From Bog-473 sp963711065 (GTDB lineage Bacteria; Actinomycetota; Acidimicrobiia; Acidimicrobiales; RAAP-2): a DNA stretch of 64,000 bases. Shown one piece after another: positions 8,473 through 17,224 of the stretch. Location: NCBI GenBank assembly GCA_963711065.1, contig CAVQCO010000006.1, forward strand, positions 806,001-870,000. The letters are read 5' to 3'. Within the stretch, counting starts at the first letter, position 1, and each line of letters opens with the position of its first letter. A model generated the notes under the pieces. It saw only the letters and a list, made by a program, of their open reading frames with translations. It did not search any database and was not told the DNA's origin. The position numbers and the translations under genes are program-made.

Positions 8473-8489
8473 TGTCAACATTTCGTCAA
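8473..8489 (-). promoter_or_regulatory. Tandem TTGAC repeats upstream of the kdp operon, possible KdpE site
   Basis: On the minus strand the sequence reads TTGACGAAATGTTGACA, two TTGAC units 11 bases apart, one helical turn. Direct repeats with 11-base spacing are typical binding sites for OmpR/PhoB-family regulators such as KdpE. The second unit is also a perfect -35 box (TTGACA), but I see no good -10 at the right distance. It lies 56 bases before the first kdp start. Confidence 0.4.
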
Positions 8490-8570
8490 TGGCCGGTCGG
8501 CGCCTGCTGTGCGTAAGGTGAGCCGGAGACGGACCTGTGTGTCCGGCCAGGACCGAAAGTGGGGTGGACG

Positions 8571-9377
8571 ATGGCCTTTGACCTGCAGGGATGCCGCACC
8601 TTGGTGACGGGGGCCTCTTCGGGCATCGGGGCGGGGCTGGCCGAGGCGCTGGCGGCGCGGGGTGCCGTGGTCGGCATCTGCGCCCGCCGGGCCGACCGGC
8701 TCACCGAGGTCGTGGGACGCTGCATGGAGAACTCACCGGACAGCCGGATGTGGGTGGTCAACCTGGCCGACCCCGACGCCGTGGACAAGCTCGCCGTCGA
8801 CGTGATGGACGCGTTCGGCGGGGTCGACCTGCTGGTCAACAACGCCGGGATCCCCAAGCGCCGTCACACCACGGCGCTCGACATCGACACCATCACCGCC
8901 GTCATGCACGTCAACTACCTCTCGCCGATGCGTCTGACCATGGACCTGCTGCCCCAGATGCTCGCCCGAGGCTCGGGCACCATCGTGAACATCTCGTCGA
9001 TCGCCGCCAAGCTCAGCGCCCCCGGCGAGGCGGCCTACGACGCCTCGAAGGCGGCGCTCACCGCATTCTCCGAGGCGATGGCGGTGGACCTGTGGGAGGA
9101 CGGCATCAAGGTCATGGTGGTCTACCCCGGCGTCATCGACACCGAGCTGTTCACCCTGCCCGACAACGACGTGCCCGACCTGCCGGTGCCGGCCGAGCCG
9201 GTGTCGGTGGCCGTCGACGCCATCCTGGCGGGGCTGGACGCGGGCGCCGCCCAGGTCTACGTGCCCGAGTGGTTCCGCGGCGTCGCCGCCAACAAGGAGA
9301 AGGACGTCGGCGCGTTCCTCGAAGGCACCGCCGCCTACATGCGCGAGCAGAAGCAGAAGCACAGCCAGAAGGCCTGA
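8571..9377 (+). CDS. Short-chain dehydrogenase/reductase (SDR)
   Basis: This 268-residue classical SDR has the NAD(P)-binding motif TGASSGIGAG near the N-terminus, NNAG in the middle, a catalytic serine in NISSIAA, and the Y-x3-K pair in YDASKAAL. The start is ATG 8571 after GGGGTGG; a longer in-frame start at 8559 lacks such a site. It is first in a three-gene operon with the serine hydrolase (10 bases on) and agmatinase-like gene. The substrate is unknown. A TAAGGT at 8514-8519 may be its -10 box. Confidence 0.88.
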   Translation: MAFDLQGCRTLVTGASSGIGAGLAEALAARGAVVGICARRADRLTEVVGRCMENSPDSRMWVVNLADPDAVDKLAVDVMDAFGGVDLLVNNAGIPKRRHTTALDIDTITAVMHVNYLSPMRLTMDLLPQMLARGSGTIVNISSIAAKLSAPGEAAYDASKAALTAFSEAMAVDLWEDGIKVMVVYPGVIDTELFTLPDNDVPDLPVPAEPVSVAVDAILAGLDAGAAQVYVPEWFRGVAANKEKDVGAFLEGTAAYMREQKQKHSQKA

Positions 9378-9387
9378 GGGAGGACGC

Positions 9388-10605
9388 ATGAAGATCGAGC
9401 CCGATGCGGCCGGCATGAACGCGGAGCGCCTGGAGCGCATCACCGAGCACTTCGGCACCCGCTACGTCGATGCGGGGAAGATCGTCGGCTGCCAGGTCAC
9501 CGTGGTGCGCGGCGGGCACGTGGCCTACCAGCGTTCGCTCGGGCTCATGGACCGGGAGCGCCAGATCCCGATGGCGGACGACACCGTCTTCCGCATCTTC
9601 TCCATGACCAAGCCCATCGCCTCGGTCGCCCTCATGCAGCTCTACGAGCGTGGGATGTTCCAGCTGCTCGACCCGGTGCACCGCTACATCCCCGAGTGGC
9701 GGGGCCAGCAGGTGGGCCAGGTGCAGGACGACGGCTCCGTCACGCTGGTCAAGCCGGAGCGCCCCATGAACATGCGCGACGTCCTGATGCACACGACGGG
9801 CCTGCCCGGCGGGCTGTTTCCGGGCAACCCCATCGACGACGCCTTCAACACGGCGCGGGCCGCGCTGGGGACCGAGCAGTCGCTCGAGAGCGTCACGGCC
9901 CTGCTGGCCGAGCACCCGCTCAAGTTCCACCCCGGCGCCCACTGGAACTACGGCATCTCCACCGACATCGTGGGGCGGCTCGTCGAGATCCTCTCCGGGC
10001 TGCCCTTCGACGAGTACCTCCGGCGCGAGATCTTCGAGCCCCTGGGCATGGTCGACACCGGGTTCTTCGTCCCCGAGGCCTCGCTGTCCCGCTTCTCCGC
10101 CTGCTACGAGTACCGCCCGGCCAACACACCCCGCCTCTTGGAGAGCGCCTTCTTCAACGGGTTCGTGCGCCCCCGCACCTACCTCTCCGGTGCCGGCGGG
10201 CTCGTCTCCACGACCCACGACTACGTCGCCTTCTGCCAGATGCTGGCCAACGGCGGCCAGCTCGACGGTCGGCGCGTGCTGGGCCGCAAGACGCTCGAGC
10301 TGATGACGGTCAACCATCTGCCCCGCGGCGCCACGCTGCAGGACATGGCGATCGGGGGCTTCGGCGAGGCCGGCTTCGAGGGCGTGGGCTTCGGCCTGGG
10401 CTTCGCCGTCGGCCTGGGCCCGGCCGCGACGACCATGGCCGGCTCGGCGGGCGACTTCTACTGGGGCGGCGCCGCCAGCACCGCCTTCTGGGTCGATCCC
10501 GCCGAAGACCTCTTCGCCGTGTTCATGACGCAGCTCTTCCCCTCCATCGCCTACCCCTTCCGCGCCCAGCTGCGCGCGCTCGTCTACCAGGCCATCGACG
10601 ACTGA
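9388..10605 (+). CDS. Beta-lactamase-fold serine hydrolase (esterase/PBP-like)
   Basis: This 405-residue protein has the class C beta-lactamase fold. The catalytic S-x-x-K is SMTK at residues 72-75 in FRIFSMTKPIASV, followed by HTTGLPGG and a tyrosine in HWNYGIS. A late WGGAAST segment may take the place of the usual KTG box. Such proteins are often esterases rather than antibiotic-resistance enzymes. No signal peptide is visible, so it is probably cytoplasmic. It lies 10 bases after the SDR, and its TGA overlaps the next ATG (TGATG). Confidence 0.88.
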   Translation: MKIEPDAAGMNAERLERITEHFGTRYVDAGKIVGCQVTVVRGGHVAYQRSLGLMDRERQIPMADDTVFRIFSMTKPIASVALMQLYERGMFQLLDPVHRYIPEWRGQQVGQVQDDGSVTLVKPERPMNMRDVLMHTTGLPGGLFPGNPIDDAFNTARAALGTEQSLESVTALLAEHPLKFHPGAHWNYGISTDIVGRLVEILSGLPFDEYLRREIFEPLGMVDTGFFVPEASLSRFSACYEYRPANTPRLLESAFFNGFVRPRTYLSGAGGLVSTTHDYVAFCQMLANGGQLDGRRVLGRKTLELMTVNHLPRGATLQDMAIGGFGEAGFEGVGFGLGFAVGLGPAATTMAGSAGDFYWGGAASTAFWVDPAEDLFAVFMTQLFPSIAYPFRAQLRALVYQAIDD

Positions 10606-11561
10606 TGGCCGGCGGCCAGGAGCCGGTCGGGCCGACGGACGCCACCGCCGTCCCGCGGTTCTCCGGCATCGGGACGTTCGCCCGGCTGCCGATGGTCGGC
10701 GAGGTGTCGCGCTGGGACATCGCGGTCGTCGGCGTCCCCTTCGACGGCGGCACCAGCTACCGGCCGGGCGCCCGCTTCGGGCCGGCGGCCGTCCGCCAGG
10801 GCTCGCGCCTGTTGCGGCCCTACAACCCCGCCCAGGACGCCCTGCCCTTCGCGCTGGCCCAGGTGGTCGACGCCGGTGACATCGCCTGCACGCCGTTCAG
10901 CACCGAGGAGGCGGTGCCCCAGATAGAGGCCGCCGCCGACGCTCTCCTCGCGACCGGGGGGCGCCTGGTGGCGATCGGCGGTGACCACACGATCGCCCTG
11001 CCCTTGTTGCGCGCCACGGCGCGCCGGCACGGGCCACTGGCCCTGGTCCACTTCGACGCCCACCTCGACACCTGGGACACCTACTTCGGGCAGCGCTTCA
11101 CCCACGGGACCCCGTTCCGCCGCGCCTGGGAGGAGGGCCTCCTGCGGCGCGGGCGCAGCGTCCACGTGGGGCTGCGGGGCCCGCTCTACTCGGACCGTGA
11201 CCTGCCCGAGGACACCGGCATGGGCTTCGCGCAGATCACGACGGACGACGTCGACACCCTCGGCGCGACCGAGGTGGTGCGCCGGGTCCTCGCACGAACG
11301 GGGGACGCCCCGGTCTACGTGTCGGTGGACATCGACGTGCTCGACCCGGCACACGCGCCCGGGACCGGCACGCCCGAGGCGGGGGGGCTGACCAGCCGCG
11401 AGCTCCTGTCCCTCCTGCGTGGCCTCGAGGCCGCCGCCGTGGTCGGCGCCGACGTGGTGGAGGTCTCCCCCGCCTACGACCACGCGGAGATCACGGCGGT
11501 CGCCGCCGCCCACGTGCTCTACGACCTGGTCACGTTGCTGGCCCGCCGCCCGGCGGGCTGA
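10605..11561 (+). CDS. Agmatinase/arginase-family ureohydrolase
   Basis: This 318-residue metalloenzyme carries all di-manganese motifs: GGDHT (residues 125-129), DAHLDTWD (151-158) and SVDIDVLDPAHAPGTGTPE (D242, D244). The family splits agmatine, guanidinobutyrate or related guanidino compounds into urea and an amine. It is translationally coupled to the upstream serine hydrolase. It sits with no polyamine genes, so the exact guanidino substrate is open. The start ATG 10605 follows from the TGATG overlap. Confidence 0.9.
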   Translation: MAGGQEPVGPTDATAVPRFSGIGTFARLPMVGEVSRWDIAVVGVPFDGGTSYRPGARFGPAAVRQGSRLLRPYNPAQDALPFALAQVVDAGDIACTPFSTEEAVPQIEAAADALLATGGRLVAIGGDHTIALPLLRATARRHGPLALVHFDAHLDTWDTYFGQRFTHGTPFRRAWEEGLLRRGRSVHVGLRGPLYSDRDLPEDTGMGFAQITTDDVDTLGATEVVRRVLARTGDAPVYVSVDIDVLDPAHAPGTGTPEAGGLTSRELLSLLRGLEAAAVVGADVVEVSPAYDHAEITAVAAAHVLYDLVTLLARRPAG

Positions 11562-11705
11562 CTTTCGTCCCCGTCCACGACGTCCCACGCCGCTGCGGCG
11601 CGGCGCCGTGTTGTAACAGTGCATTCACGTACGGGAAACCGGCCGTGAACGTTGCGCTCGTAGGGTGACCCTCACGCCGTTGACGACGGAAATCAAGGTG
11701 GCGAC

Positions 11706-12563
11706 GTGAAGCGAGACCTTCTGGTCGGCGTGGCCCAGTGGCTGGCCGCGGCGGGCGGGCCCCGCCAGAACATGAGCGTGGCGCTCGGCATGATGGACGA
11801 CGCCGCGGCGCGTGGCGTGGAGCTCCTGGTCCTCCCGGAGCTGTGGTCGTGCGGCTACGACCCCGAGACGCTGGGCCGTGACGCCCGCGCCGACGCCGAG
11901 CCCCGCGAGGGCCGACGCTCGGAGCGGCTCGGCGAGGCAGCTCGCCAGCGCGAGATGTGGCTGGCCGCGGGGAGCGTGCCGGAATTGGGCGAGGACGGCA
12001 GCCTCTACGACACGGCCCTCGTCTTCAACCCACGCGGCGAGCTGGCGGCCTGGCACCGGAAGGCGCACCTCTACCCGCCGACCCGCGAGTACTCGGTGTT
12101 CACCCCCGGCGACCGGTTGACGACGTTCGACGACCCTGCGCTCGGCCGAGTCGGTCTGGTTATTTCCTTCGACGGCGCCTTCCCCGAGGTGGCCCGCACC
12201 CTGGCCCTGCGCGGCGCCCGTCTGGTGCTCGCCCCGGCGGCCCACGAGGTGGAAGGGGCCGACGCGTGGGACCTCCTCTACCCTGCCCTGGCCCTGACCA
12301 ACAGCCAGTGGTGGGTGCAGGCGAACCAGGCGGGAGCGCACGCCACCTCCACCCTGCTCGGCGCCAGCCGGATCGTGGCGCCGACCGGCACCGTGGTGGC
12401 CGAGGCCAGCCGCGCCGCTCCGGGCTCGTCGAGCCGGGCCGAGCTGCTCGTCCACCGCATCGACCTGCACCTCGGCTACGAGCGGGGCGGGATCTCCGCG
12501 TTGTTGGAGGACGGGCGCCGTCCCGATCTCTACGTCGAGCGCGTGCCGGCCGAGTCCAGGTGA
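11706..12563 (+). CDS. Nitrilase-superfamily protein with Ser in place of the catalytic Cys
   Basis: This 285-residue carbon-nitrogen hydrolase fold protein has two members of the Glu-Lys-Cys triad: E45 in LVLPELWSCGYD and K119 in WHRKAHLYPP. At the third position, where the family has I-C-x-D, the sequence reads VISFDGAFPEVAR. Codon TCC at 12165-12167 gives S154 instead of cysteine. The protein is otherwise full length and well conserved. GTG 11706 follows AAGGTGGCGAC. Normal members hydrolyse amides or nitriles through a thioester. This one may be a binding or regulatory pseudoenzyme, or use serine. Confidence 0.85.
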   Translation: MKRDLLVGVAQWLAAAGGPRQNMSVALGMMDDAAARGVELLVLPELWSCGYDPETLGRDARADAEPREGRRSERLGEAARQREMWLAAGSVPELGEDGSLYDTALVFNPRGELAAWHRKAHLYPPTREYSVFTPGDRLTTFDDPALGRVGLVISFDGAFPEVARTLALRGARLVLAPAAHEVEGADAWDLLYPALALTNSQWWVQANQAGAHATSTLLGASRIVAPTGTVVAEASRAAPGSSSRAELLVHRIDLHLGYERGGISALLEDGRRPDLYVERVPAESR

Positions 12564-12591
12564 CCCGGACCCGCCACGCGCGGCACGGGCC

Positions 12592-12855
12592 TCAGGAGCG
12601 ACGGAATTCGGCCTCGTTGCGCTCGATCCAGGCGGCGAGCTCCCCGAGGTCGCGCAGCCAGATCTCGCGGTCGTCCTCGGGCACGTAGACGCAGATCGCG
12701 CCGTCGATCACGTTGACCGCCAGCAGGATCTCGCCGCCGTGGTCGAGGCACCACGAGGGCGCCGCCCCGGGTGTGGGGGACGGCTCGTAGCCCCAACCCG
12801 GGCGCGGCTCGAGGAGCCGGCCGATCTGCTCGAACAGGTCGCCTTCATTGAGCAC
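12592..12855 (-). CDS. Small conserved-looking hypothetical protein
   Basis: This 87-residue, acidic, tryptophan-containing protein is not one I recognise. GTG 12855 is chosen because AAAGG lies 7-8 bases upstream; longer in-frame extensions have no such site. The visible pattern (GDLFEQIGRLLEP near the start, then LLAVNVIDGAICVYVPED and LAAWIERNEAEF) suggests a small alpha/beta protein. It stands alone between the nitrilase-like gene and a membrane protein gene. Confidence 0.6.
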   Translation of the reverse strand: MLNEGDLFEQIGRLLEPRPGWGYEPSPTPGAAPSWCLDHGGEILLAVNVIDGAICVYVPEDDREIWLRDLGELAAWIERNEAEFRRS

Positions 12856-12967
12856 TCGAAAGCCTTTCGACGTTGTGCGGGCGACAGTCTCCCACCGTGT
12901 CTCGCCGACCTCGTCGTGCGGCCTCCACATCCCCCGATCGCCCCGGCGGCCTGGGTACGTTGGCCTG

Positions 12968-13669
12968 ATGGGCGACGTGCCGACGTGCCGACGCCGGCGG
13001 GACGACGAGGTCGCCTGGGGCGTGCAGTCGCACGGGGAGCCGCGCTGGCCGGCCCTGCTCGCCACCCTGGCCGCCATCGGCCTGCAGTTGGTCCTCCCCG
13101 ACGACCTCATCCGGTACCTCGGCAACCGGGCGCTCATCCCCTCCCTCGAGGGGGGCCTCCTGCTGGTCCTGCTGATCGCCAACCCGGGCCACATCTCCAA
13201 GGAGGAGTCGCGCCTGCGCCTCATCGGCATCGCGTTGATCGCGCTCATCACGGTCGCCAACATGGTGTCGCTCCTCGAGCTGATCCACGCGCTGCTGTAC
13301 CCGGCCGGGGGCCATGCCGGTGGTCGCTCGCTGGTCTACGCGTCCGTCCCGATCTGGCTGACCAACGTCATCGTGTTCGGGCTCTGGTACTGGGAGCTCG
13401 ACCGGGGTGGTCCGGCGGCACGGCAGCAGACGCGTCACCGCAAACCGGACTTCCTCTTCCCCCAGATGTCGACGCCGGGTTCCGCGCCGGGGTGGACGCC
13501 GGACTTCCTCGACTACCTCTACACGTCGTTCACCAACGCGACCGCGTTCAGCCCGACCGACACCATGCCGCTCACCGGCTGGGCCAAGCTGCTGATGATG
13601 CTCCAGTCCCTCGCCTCGCTGGTCACGGTCGCCGTGGTGATCTCGAGGGCCGTGAACATCCTGGCCTGA
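12968..13669 (+). CDS. Multi-pass membrane protein, function unknown
   Basis: This 233-residue protein has about five hydrophobic helices (around residues 30-45, 60-72, 88-112, 125-142 and 205-228). The conserved-looking C-terminal stretch FLDYLYTSFTNATAFSPTDT is reminiscent of pore-loop or DUF1345-like membrane proteins. I cannot assign a transport substrate. TACGTT at about 12956 and no Shine-Dalgarno before ATG 12968 suggest a leaderless transcript. Confidence 0.7.
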   Translation: MGDVPTCRRRRDDEVAWGVQSHGEPRWPALLATLAAIGLQLVLPDDLIRYLGNRALIPSLEGGLLLVLLIANPGHISKEESRLRLIGIALIALITVANMVSLLELIHALLYPAGGHAGGRSLVYASVPIWLTNVIVFGLWYWELDRGGPAARQQTRHRKPDFLFPQMSTPGSAPGWTPDFLDYLYTSFTNATAFSPTDTMPLTGWAKLLMMLQSLASLVTVAVVISRAVNILA

Positions 13670-13765
13670 CGGGTCCCGATTCGGAGCCGTTGCGCCCGGT
13701 CGGCAGGTGCGAGCAATTCGCAACGTGCACACCGCCGCACGCCGCACGACACTTGCGACGTGGCC

Positions 13766-14149
13766 ATGGCGAACGACGGGTCCGCATCGCACCCCGATCA
13801 CCCGCGCACCGCAGGCGGGCACGGGCACCGTCACGGCGGAGTCCTCGGCGCCCTCAGGGGGGTCGACTCGGCCGTCGTGGCCCGCATCGCGGGGACCGTC
13901 GCCGCCGTCGACGGCGTCGTCGCCGTCACCGAGGTCCGCGCCCGCTGGGTGGGGCACCGGTTGCTCACCCAGGTTCGGCTCAGCGTGGACGGCTCGCTGC
14001 GGGTCACGAGGGCGCACGAGATCGCGGAGACCGCCCATCACGAACTGCTGCACCGCGTCTCGAACCTCTCGGACGCCATCATCCACGTCGATCCCGCCGT
14101 CGCGGGGTTCGACCCCCACGCGTCGACGGCCCACCACCGGGCTCCCTGA
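13766..14149 (+). CDS. Free-standing CDF (cation efflux) dimerisation domain, His-rich
   Basis: This 127-residue soluble protein has an N-terminal histidine-rich stretch (SHPDHPRTAGGHGHRHGG). A ZT-dimer-like domain follows, with VVAVTEVRARWVGHRLLTQV, AHEIAETAHHELLHRV and a final I-H-V-D. In cation diffusion facilitators this domain hangs from a six-helix membrane region, and none is present here or upstream. It may be a stand-alone metal-binding protein or the remnant of a lost transporter. A GTG at 13760 is an alternative start. Confidence 0.7.
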   Translation: MANDGSASHPDHPRTAGGHGHRHGGVLGALRGVDSAVVARIAGTVAAVDGVVAVTEVRARWVGHRLLTQVRLSVDGSLRVTRAHEIAETAHHELLHRVSNLSDAIIHVDPAVAGFDPHASTAHHRAP

Positions 14150-14182
14150 CCCCGGACGTCACCGGGCGGGCATACTGGCCCG

Positions 14183-14791
14183 GTGGCCGCACCGGAGGCA
14201 CCGCGCCTGGTCCTCGCCTCCGGGTCCAAGGCGAGGCTGCGCGTCCTGTGTGACGCCGGCTTCGCGCCCGACGTCGTCGTGAGCGGGGTGGACGAGGAGG
14301 TCGGCGGCCTGGGGACCGCCGAGGCGGTCGCGGTGCTGGCCGAGCGGAAGGCCTCTGCGGTTGCCCCGCGGTGCGAGGGCGCGCTGGTCCTGGGCTGCGA
14401 CTCGCTGCTCGAGATCGACGGGGTCTCCCTCGGCAAGCCGACGTCGGGTGCCGAGGTCGTCGCCACGTGGCGGCGCCTCGCCGACCGTCAGGCCCTGCTC
14501 CACACCGGTCATTGCCTGATCGACACGGGAACGGGCCGCCGCGCCCGTGGCGTTGCCCGCACGACCATCCGCTTCGGCAGTCCGACGAACGAGGAGCTTG
14601 AGGCGTACGCACAGCGTCGCGAGGTGCTGGAGCTGGCGGGCGCGTTCAGCATCGAGGGTCACGGGGGGCCCTTCGTGGAGGGCATCGACGGCTCGCCCTC
14701 CAACGTCCTCGGGCTGTCGCTCCCCCTCCTGCGCACGCTGCTCTCCGGCCTGGGCGTCCGGGTCAGCGATCTGTGGCGCGACCCGGGCTGA
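14183..14791 (+). CDS. maf: Maf-family nucleoside triphosphate pyrophosphatase
   Basis: This 202-residue house-cleaning enzyme hydrolyses non-canonical or free nucleoside triphosphates to monophosphates. Family marks are LVLASGSKARLRVL at the N-terminus, GCDSLLEIDG with the catalytic aspartate, LGKPTS, and GPFVEGIDGSPSNVLGLSLP near the end. The start GTG 14183 directly follows a CATACT -10-like box, so the transcript may be leaderless. It stands alone, convergent with the alpha/beta hydrolase. Confidence 0.92.
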   Translation: MAAPEAPRLVLASGSKARLRVLCDAGFAPDVVVSGVDEEVGGLGTAEAVAVLAERKASAVAPRCEGALVLGCDSLLEIDGVSLGKPTSGAEVVATWRRLADRQALLHTGHCLIDTGTGRRARGVARTTIRFGSPTNEELEAYAQRREVLELAGAFSIEGHGGPFVEGIDGSPSNVLGLSLPLLRTLLSGLGVRVSDLWRDPG

Positions 14792-14803
14792 GCGCCGGAC
14801 CGC

Positions 14804-15523
14804 TCAGCCCGCCGCCACCTGCAGCAGGAACCCGGAGACCTGCTCGGGCTCGGTGATCATCAGGTCGTGGCTGGTGTCGATCTCGAACACCCGGTCCGCG
14901 CCCCGTGTGCGCTCCGCCACGTCGATCCGGCCGGTGCCGAGGGGGTTGACGCACACGATGTCGGTCCGCGGGATGCGCCGCACCGCCGCCTCGTCGACGA
15001 GGTGCAGGTTCTGCTCGAAGGTCCTCCAGGGCTGTGGGGTCAACCGGCCTTGCATCCAGGCCAGAGCGTCCTCGTCCGTCACGCCGTAGAAGCGACCGGC
15101 TTCGGGCATCGCGTTGAGCACCAGCTCGACACCGTCGACGACCTTGCCCATGCCCCGCGCCATCGCCATCAGGTCCGGGGACACGTCGGCGAGCGACTGG
15201 CCGTCCACCGGCGTGGCGGCGTCGAGATACACCAGGTGCCCGACGCGGGACGGCGCCCGGTCCGCGACCCCGGTGATGACCATCCCGCCGTAGCTGTGGC
15301 CCACCAGGATCACGTCGTGGAGGTCCTCGTACTTGAGCACCGCCACGACGTCGTGAATGTGCATGTCCAGGTCGACGTCGGGGCCCAGCAGGTGCGCCCG
15401 CTCGCCGAGGCCGGTCAAGGTCGGCGTGTAGACGTCGTGGCCGCCGGCGCGCAGGTGCGGGGTCAGGCGCTGCCAGCACCATCCGCCGTGCCCCCCGCCG
15501 TGCACCAGCACAAACGTCGCCAT
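14804..15523 (-). CDS. Alpha/beta hydrolase (esterase-like)
   Basis: This 239-residue hydrolase has an oxyanion region FVLVHGGGHGGWCW at the very N-terminus and a nucleophile elbow GHSYGG. A late TSHDLM supplies the likely catalytic histidine. The pattern resembles the plant-esterase/MenH-like group often called alpha/beta hydrolases of unknown substrate. The start is ATG 15523. Before the insertion sequence arrived, this gene was divergent from the LLM oxidoreductase at 17225, with about 104 bases between the two starts. Confidence 0.88.
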   Translation of the reverse strand: MATFVLVHGGGHGGWCWQRLTPHLRAGGHDVYTPTLTGLGERAHLLGPDVDLDMHIHDVVAVLKYEDLHDVILVGHSYGGMVITGVADRAPSRVGHLVYLDAATPVDGQSLADVSPDLMAMARGMGKVVDGVELVLNAMPEAGRFYGVTDEDALAWMQGRLTPQPWRTFEQNLHLVDEAAVRRIPRTDIVCVNPLGTGRIDVAERTRGADRVFEIDTSHDLMITEPEQVSGFLLQVAAG

Positions 15524-15614
15524 GACCGCGACCCCCTTCGTTCCGGCCCGCCGGCTCCTCGCCGTGGCCTCGCTGCGACGGGCGCCTCGCGCCCGCAGCG
15601 GGCTCACCCTAGTT

Positions 15615-17207
15615 ACTTTCCCCTGAAAAAGTCGCCGTAGATGCTCGCGATTTGAGCGTCGATCGATAAGGATGGCCCCGAACCGTAGGACTAGTACGGA
15701 TCGAGGCCATCGTGTTGAGAACTGTAAACGCGCAGCCCACGTTGTGGGAAGCGATCCTCCCCGAGATGTGCCTCGGGATGCCCGCCGAGCTCGAGACGGT
15801 CGACCGCCTGCTCGACGATCCCGCCTTCTTCGACCCGTTCCGGGCGCACTTCCACGCTGCCCTTGGGCGCCCGTCGGTGCCGATCGAGACCTATCTCCGT
15901 CTGATGTTCTTGAAGTACCGCTACCGCCTGGGCTTCGAGCCCTTGTGCCGCGAGGTCGCCGATTCGATCTCGTGGCAGCGCTTTTGTCGGATCCCGTTGG
16001 GCACGGCGGTGCCGCACCCGAGCACCTTGATGAAGATCACCACCCGCTGCGGGCCATCAGCGGTCGAAGGCCTGAACGAGGCGCTGCTGGCCAAGGCGGA
16101 GGCGGCCAAGGTGTTGAAGACCAACAAGGTCCGCGCCGACACCACGGTGGTCCCCGCCAATGTCGCCTATCCGACGGACTCGGGCCTGATGGCCAAGGGC
16201 GTGGCCAAGATGGCCAAGGCCATCGAGAAGCTCAAGGGTGCCGGACTGGCGTCTCGGACCAGGTCGCGGGACCGGACCCGGATGATGCGGGCCCGGGCCC
16301 GCTCCATCGGCGCCAACCTTCGACGACGCAGCGGCGAGGCAAAAGACGAGGTCATGGCCATCAACGCCGAGATGGTCCGCATCGCACGGAGGGCTGTCGA
16401 CGAGGCCCGGCAAGTGGCGACGAACGCTCGTCGGGCGCTCAGGCGCCTCGGTCACGGCGCCCCGAGGAAGCTCTGCTCGATCGTTGGCGACTTGGAGATC
16501 ACCGCCGATCGGGTCGCGCGGATCGCCGAACAGACAGAGAAGCGTCTCGGTGGCGAAGTTCCCGACGGAGCGACCAGGTTGGTGTCGCTCCATGACCCCG
16601 ACGCCCGCCCGATCCGCAAGGGGCGGCTCGGCAAGCCCGTCGAGTTCGGCTACAAGGCCCAGGTCGTCGACAACGAGGACGGCGTGGTGCTCGACCACAA
16701 CGTCGAGGTCGGCAACCCGCCCGATGCGCCGATGCTGGTCCCCGCGGTCGAGCGCGTGGCCCGGCGGGCAAGGCGAATGCCCTCGGCGGTCACCGCTGAT
16801 CGCGGCTACGGGGAGAACGCCGTCGCAGAACAGCTCAGCGCTCTCGGAGTACGCACTGTCGTCCTTCCGACGAAGGGCAAACCGAGTGCGCCACGGCGCG
16901 CCGTCGAGAGTCGAGCGCAGTTCCAGCGCCTGGTGAAGTGGAGAACGGGGAGCGAAGGCCGGATCAGCTGCCTCAAACGGGACTTCGGTTGGAGCAAGAC
17001 CCAGATCGACGGGATCGAAGGAGCACGCACCTGGTGCGGTTACGGGGTCTTCAACCACAACCTGGTGAAGATCGGAGCACTGACAACCTCCGAATAGGGC
17101 GAATCGGACCCACCGCCACCAGGATCGGAATCAGAAATCACTGAACAGCAAGATGCAGGCGATGCACGGGAGGGCCCAGCCTCACTTCGGGTTTTTCAGG
17201 GGGAAGT
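15615..17207 (+). mobile_element. Intact insertion sequence, IS1182-like, 1593 bp
   Basis: The left end ACTTTCCCCTGAAAAA (15615-15630) and the right end (17192-17207) are inverted repeats matching at 15 of 16 bases. The element is flanked by a direct AGTT at 15611-15614 and 17208-17211, a 4-bp target duplication. It contains one transposase gene of about 1.4 kb with no visible disruption. It landed 13 bases before the start codon of the LLM oxidoreductase, between what were adjacent divergent genes. Clean ends and matching duplication suggest a fairly recent insertion. Confidence 0.9.
15712..17097 (+). CDS. DDE transposase of the insertion sequence
   Basis: This 461-residue transposase has an N-terminal DUF772-like region (MCLGMPAELETVDRLLDD through YLRLMFLKYRYRLGFEPL). 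The catalytic carboxylates appear as D143 in RADTTVV, D in VTADRGYGEN, and E in WRTGSEGRISCLKRDFG. This matches IS5/IS1182-type enzymes that cut and join DNA ends. GTG 15712 follows GAGG by a normal distance. The frame is complete, so the element is probably still mobile. Confidence 0.9.
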   Translation: MLRTVNAQPTLWEAILPEMCLGMPAELETVDRLLDDPAFFDPFRAHFHAALGRPSVPIETYLRLMFLKYRYRLGFEPLCREVADSISWQRFCRIPLGTAVPHPSTLMKITTRCGPSAVEGLNEALLAKAEAAKVLKTNKVRADTTVVPANVAYPTDSGLMAKGVAKMAKAIEKLKGAGLASRTRSRDRTRMMRARARSIGANLRRRSGEAKDEVMAINAEMVRIARRAVDEARQVATNARRALRRLGHGAPRKLCSIVGDLEITADRVARIAEQTEKRLGGEVPDGATRLVSLHDPDARPIRKGRLGKPVEFGYKAQVVDNEDGVVLDHNVEVGNPPDAPMLVPAVERVARRARRMPSAVTADRGYGENAVAEQLSALGVRTVVLPTKGKPSAPRRAVESRAQFQRLVKWRTGSEGRISCLKRDFGWSKTQIDGIEGARTWCGYGVFNHNLVKIGALTTSE

Positions 17208-17224
17208 AGTTAAGGTCTCGCGCC

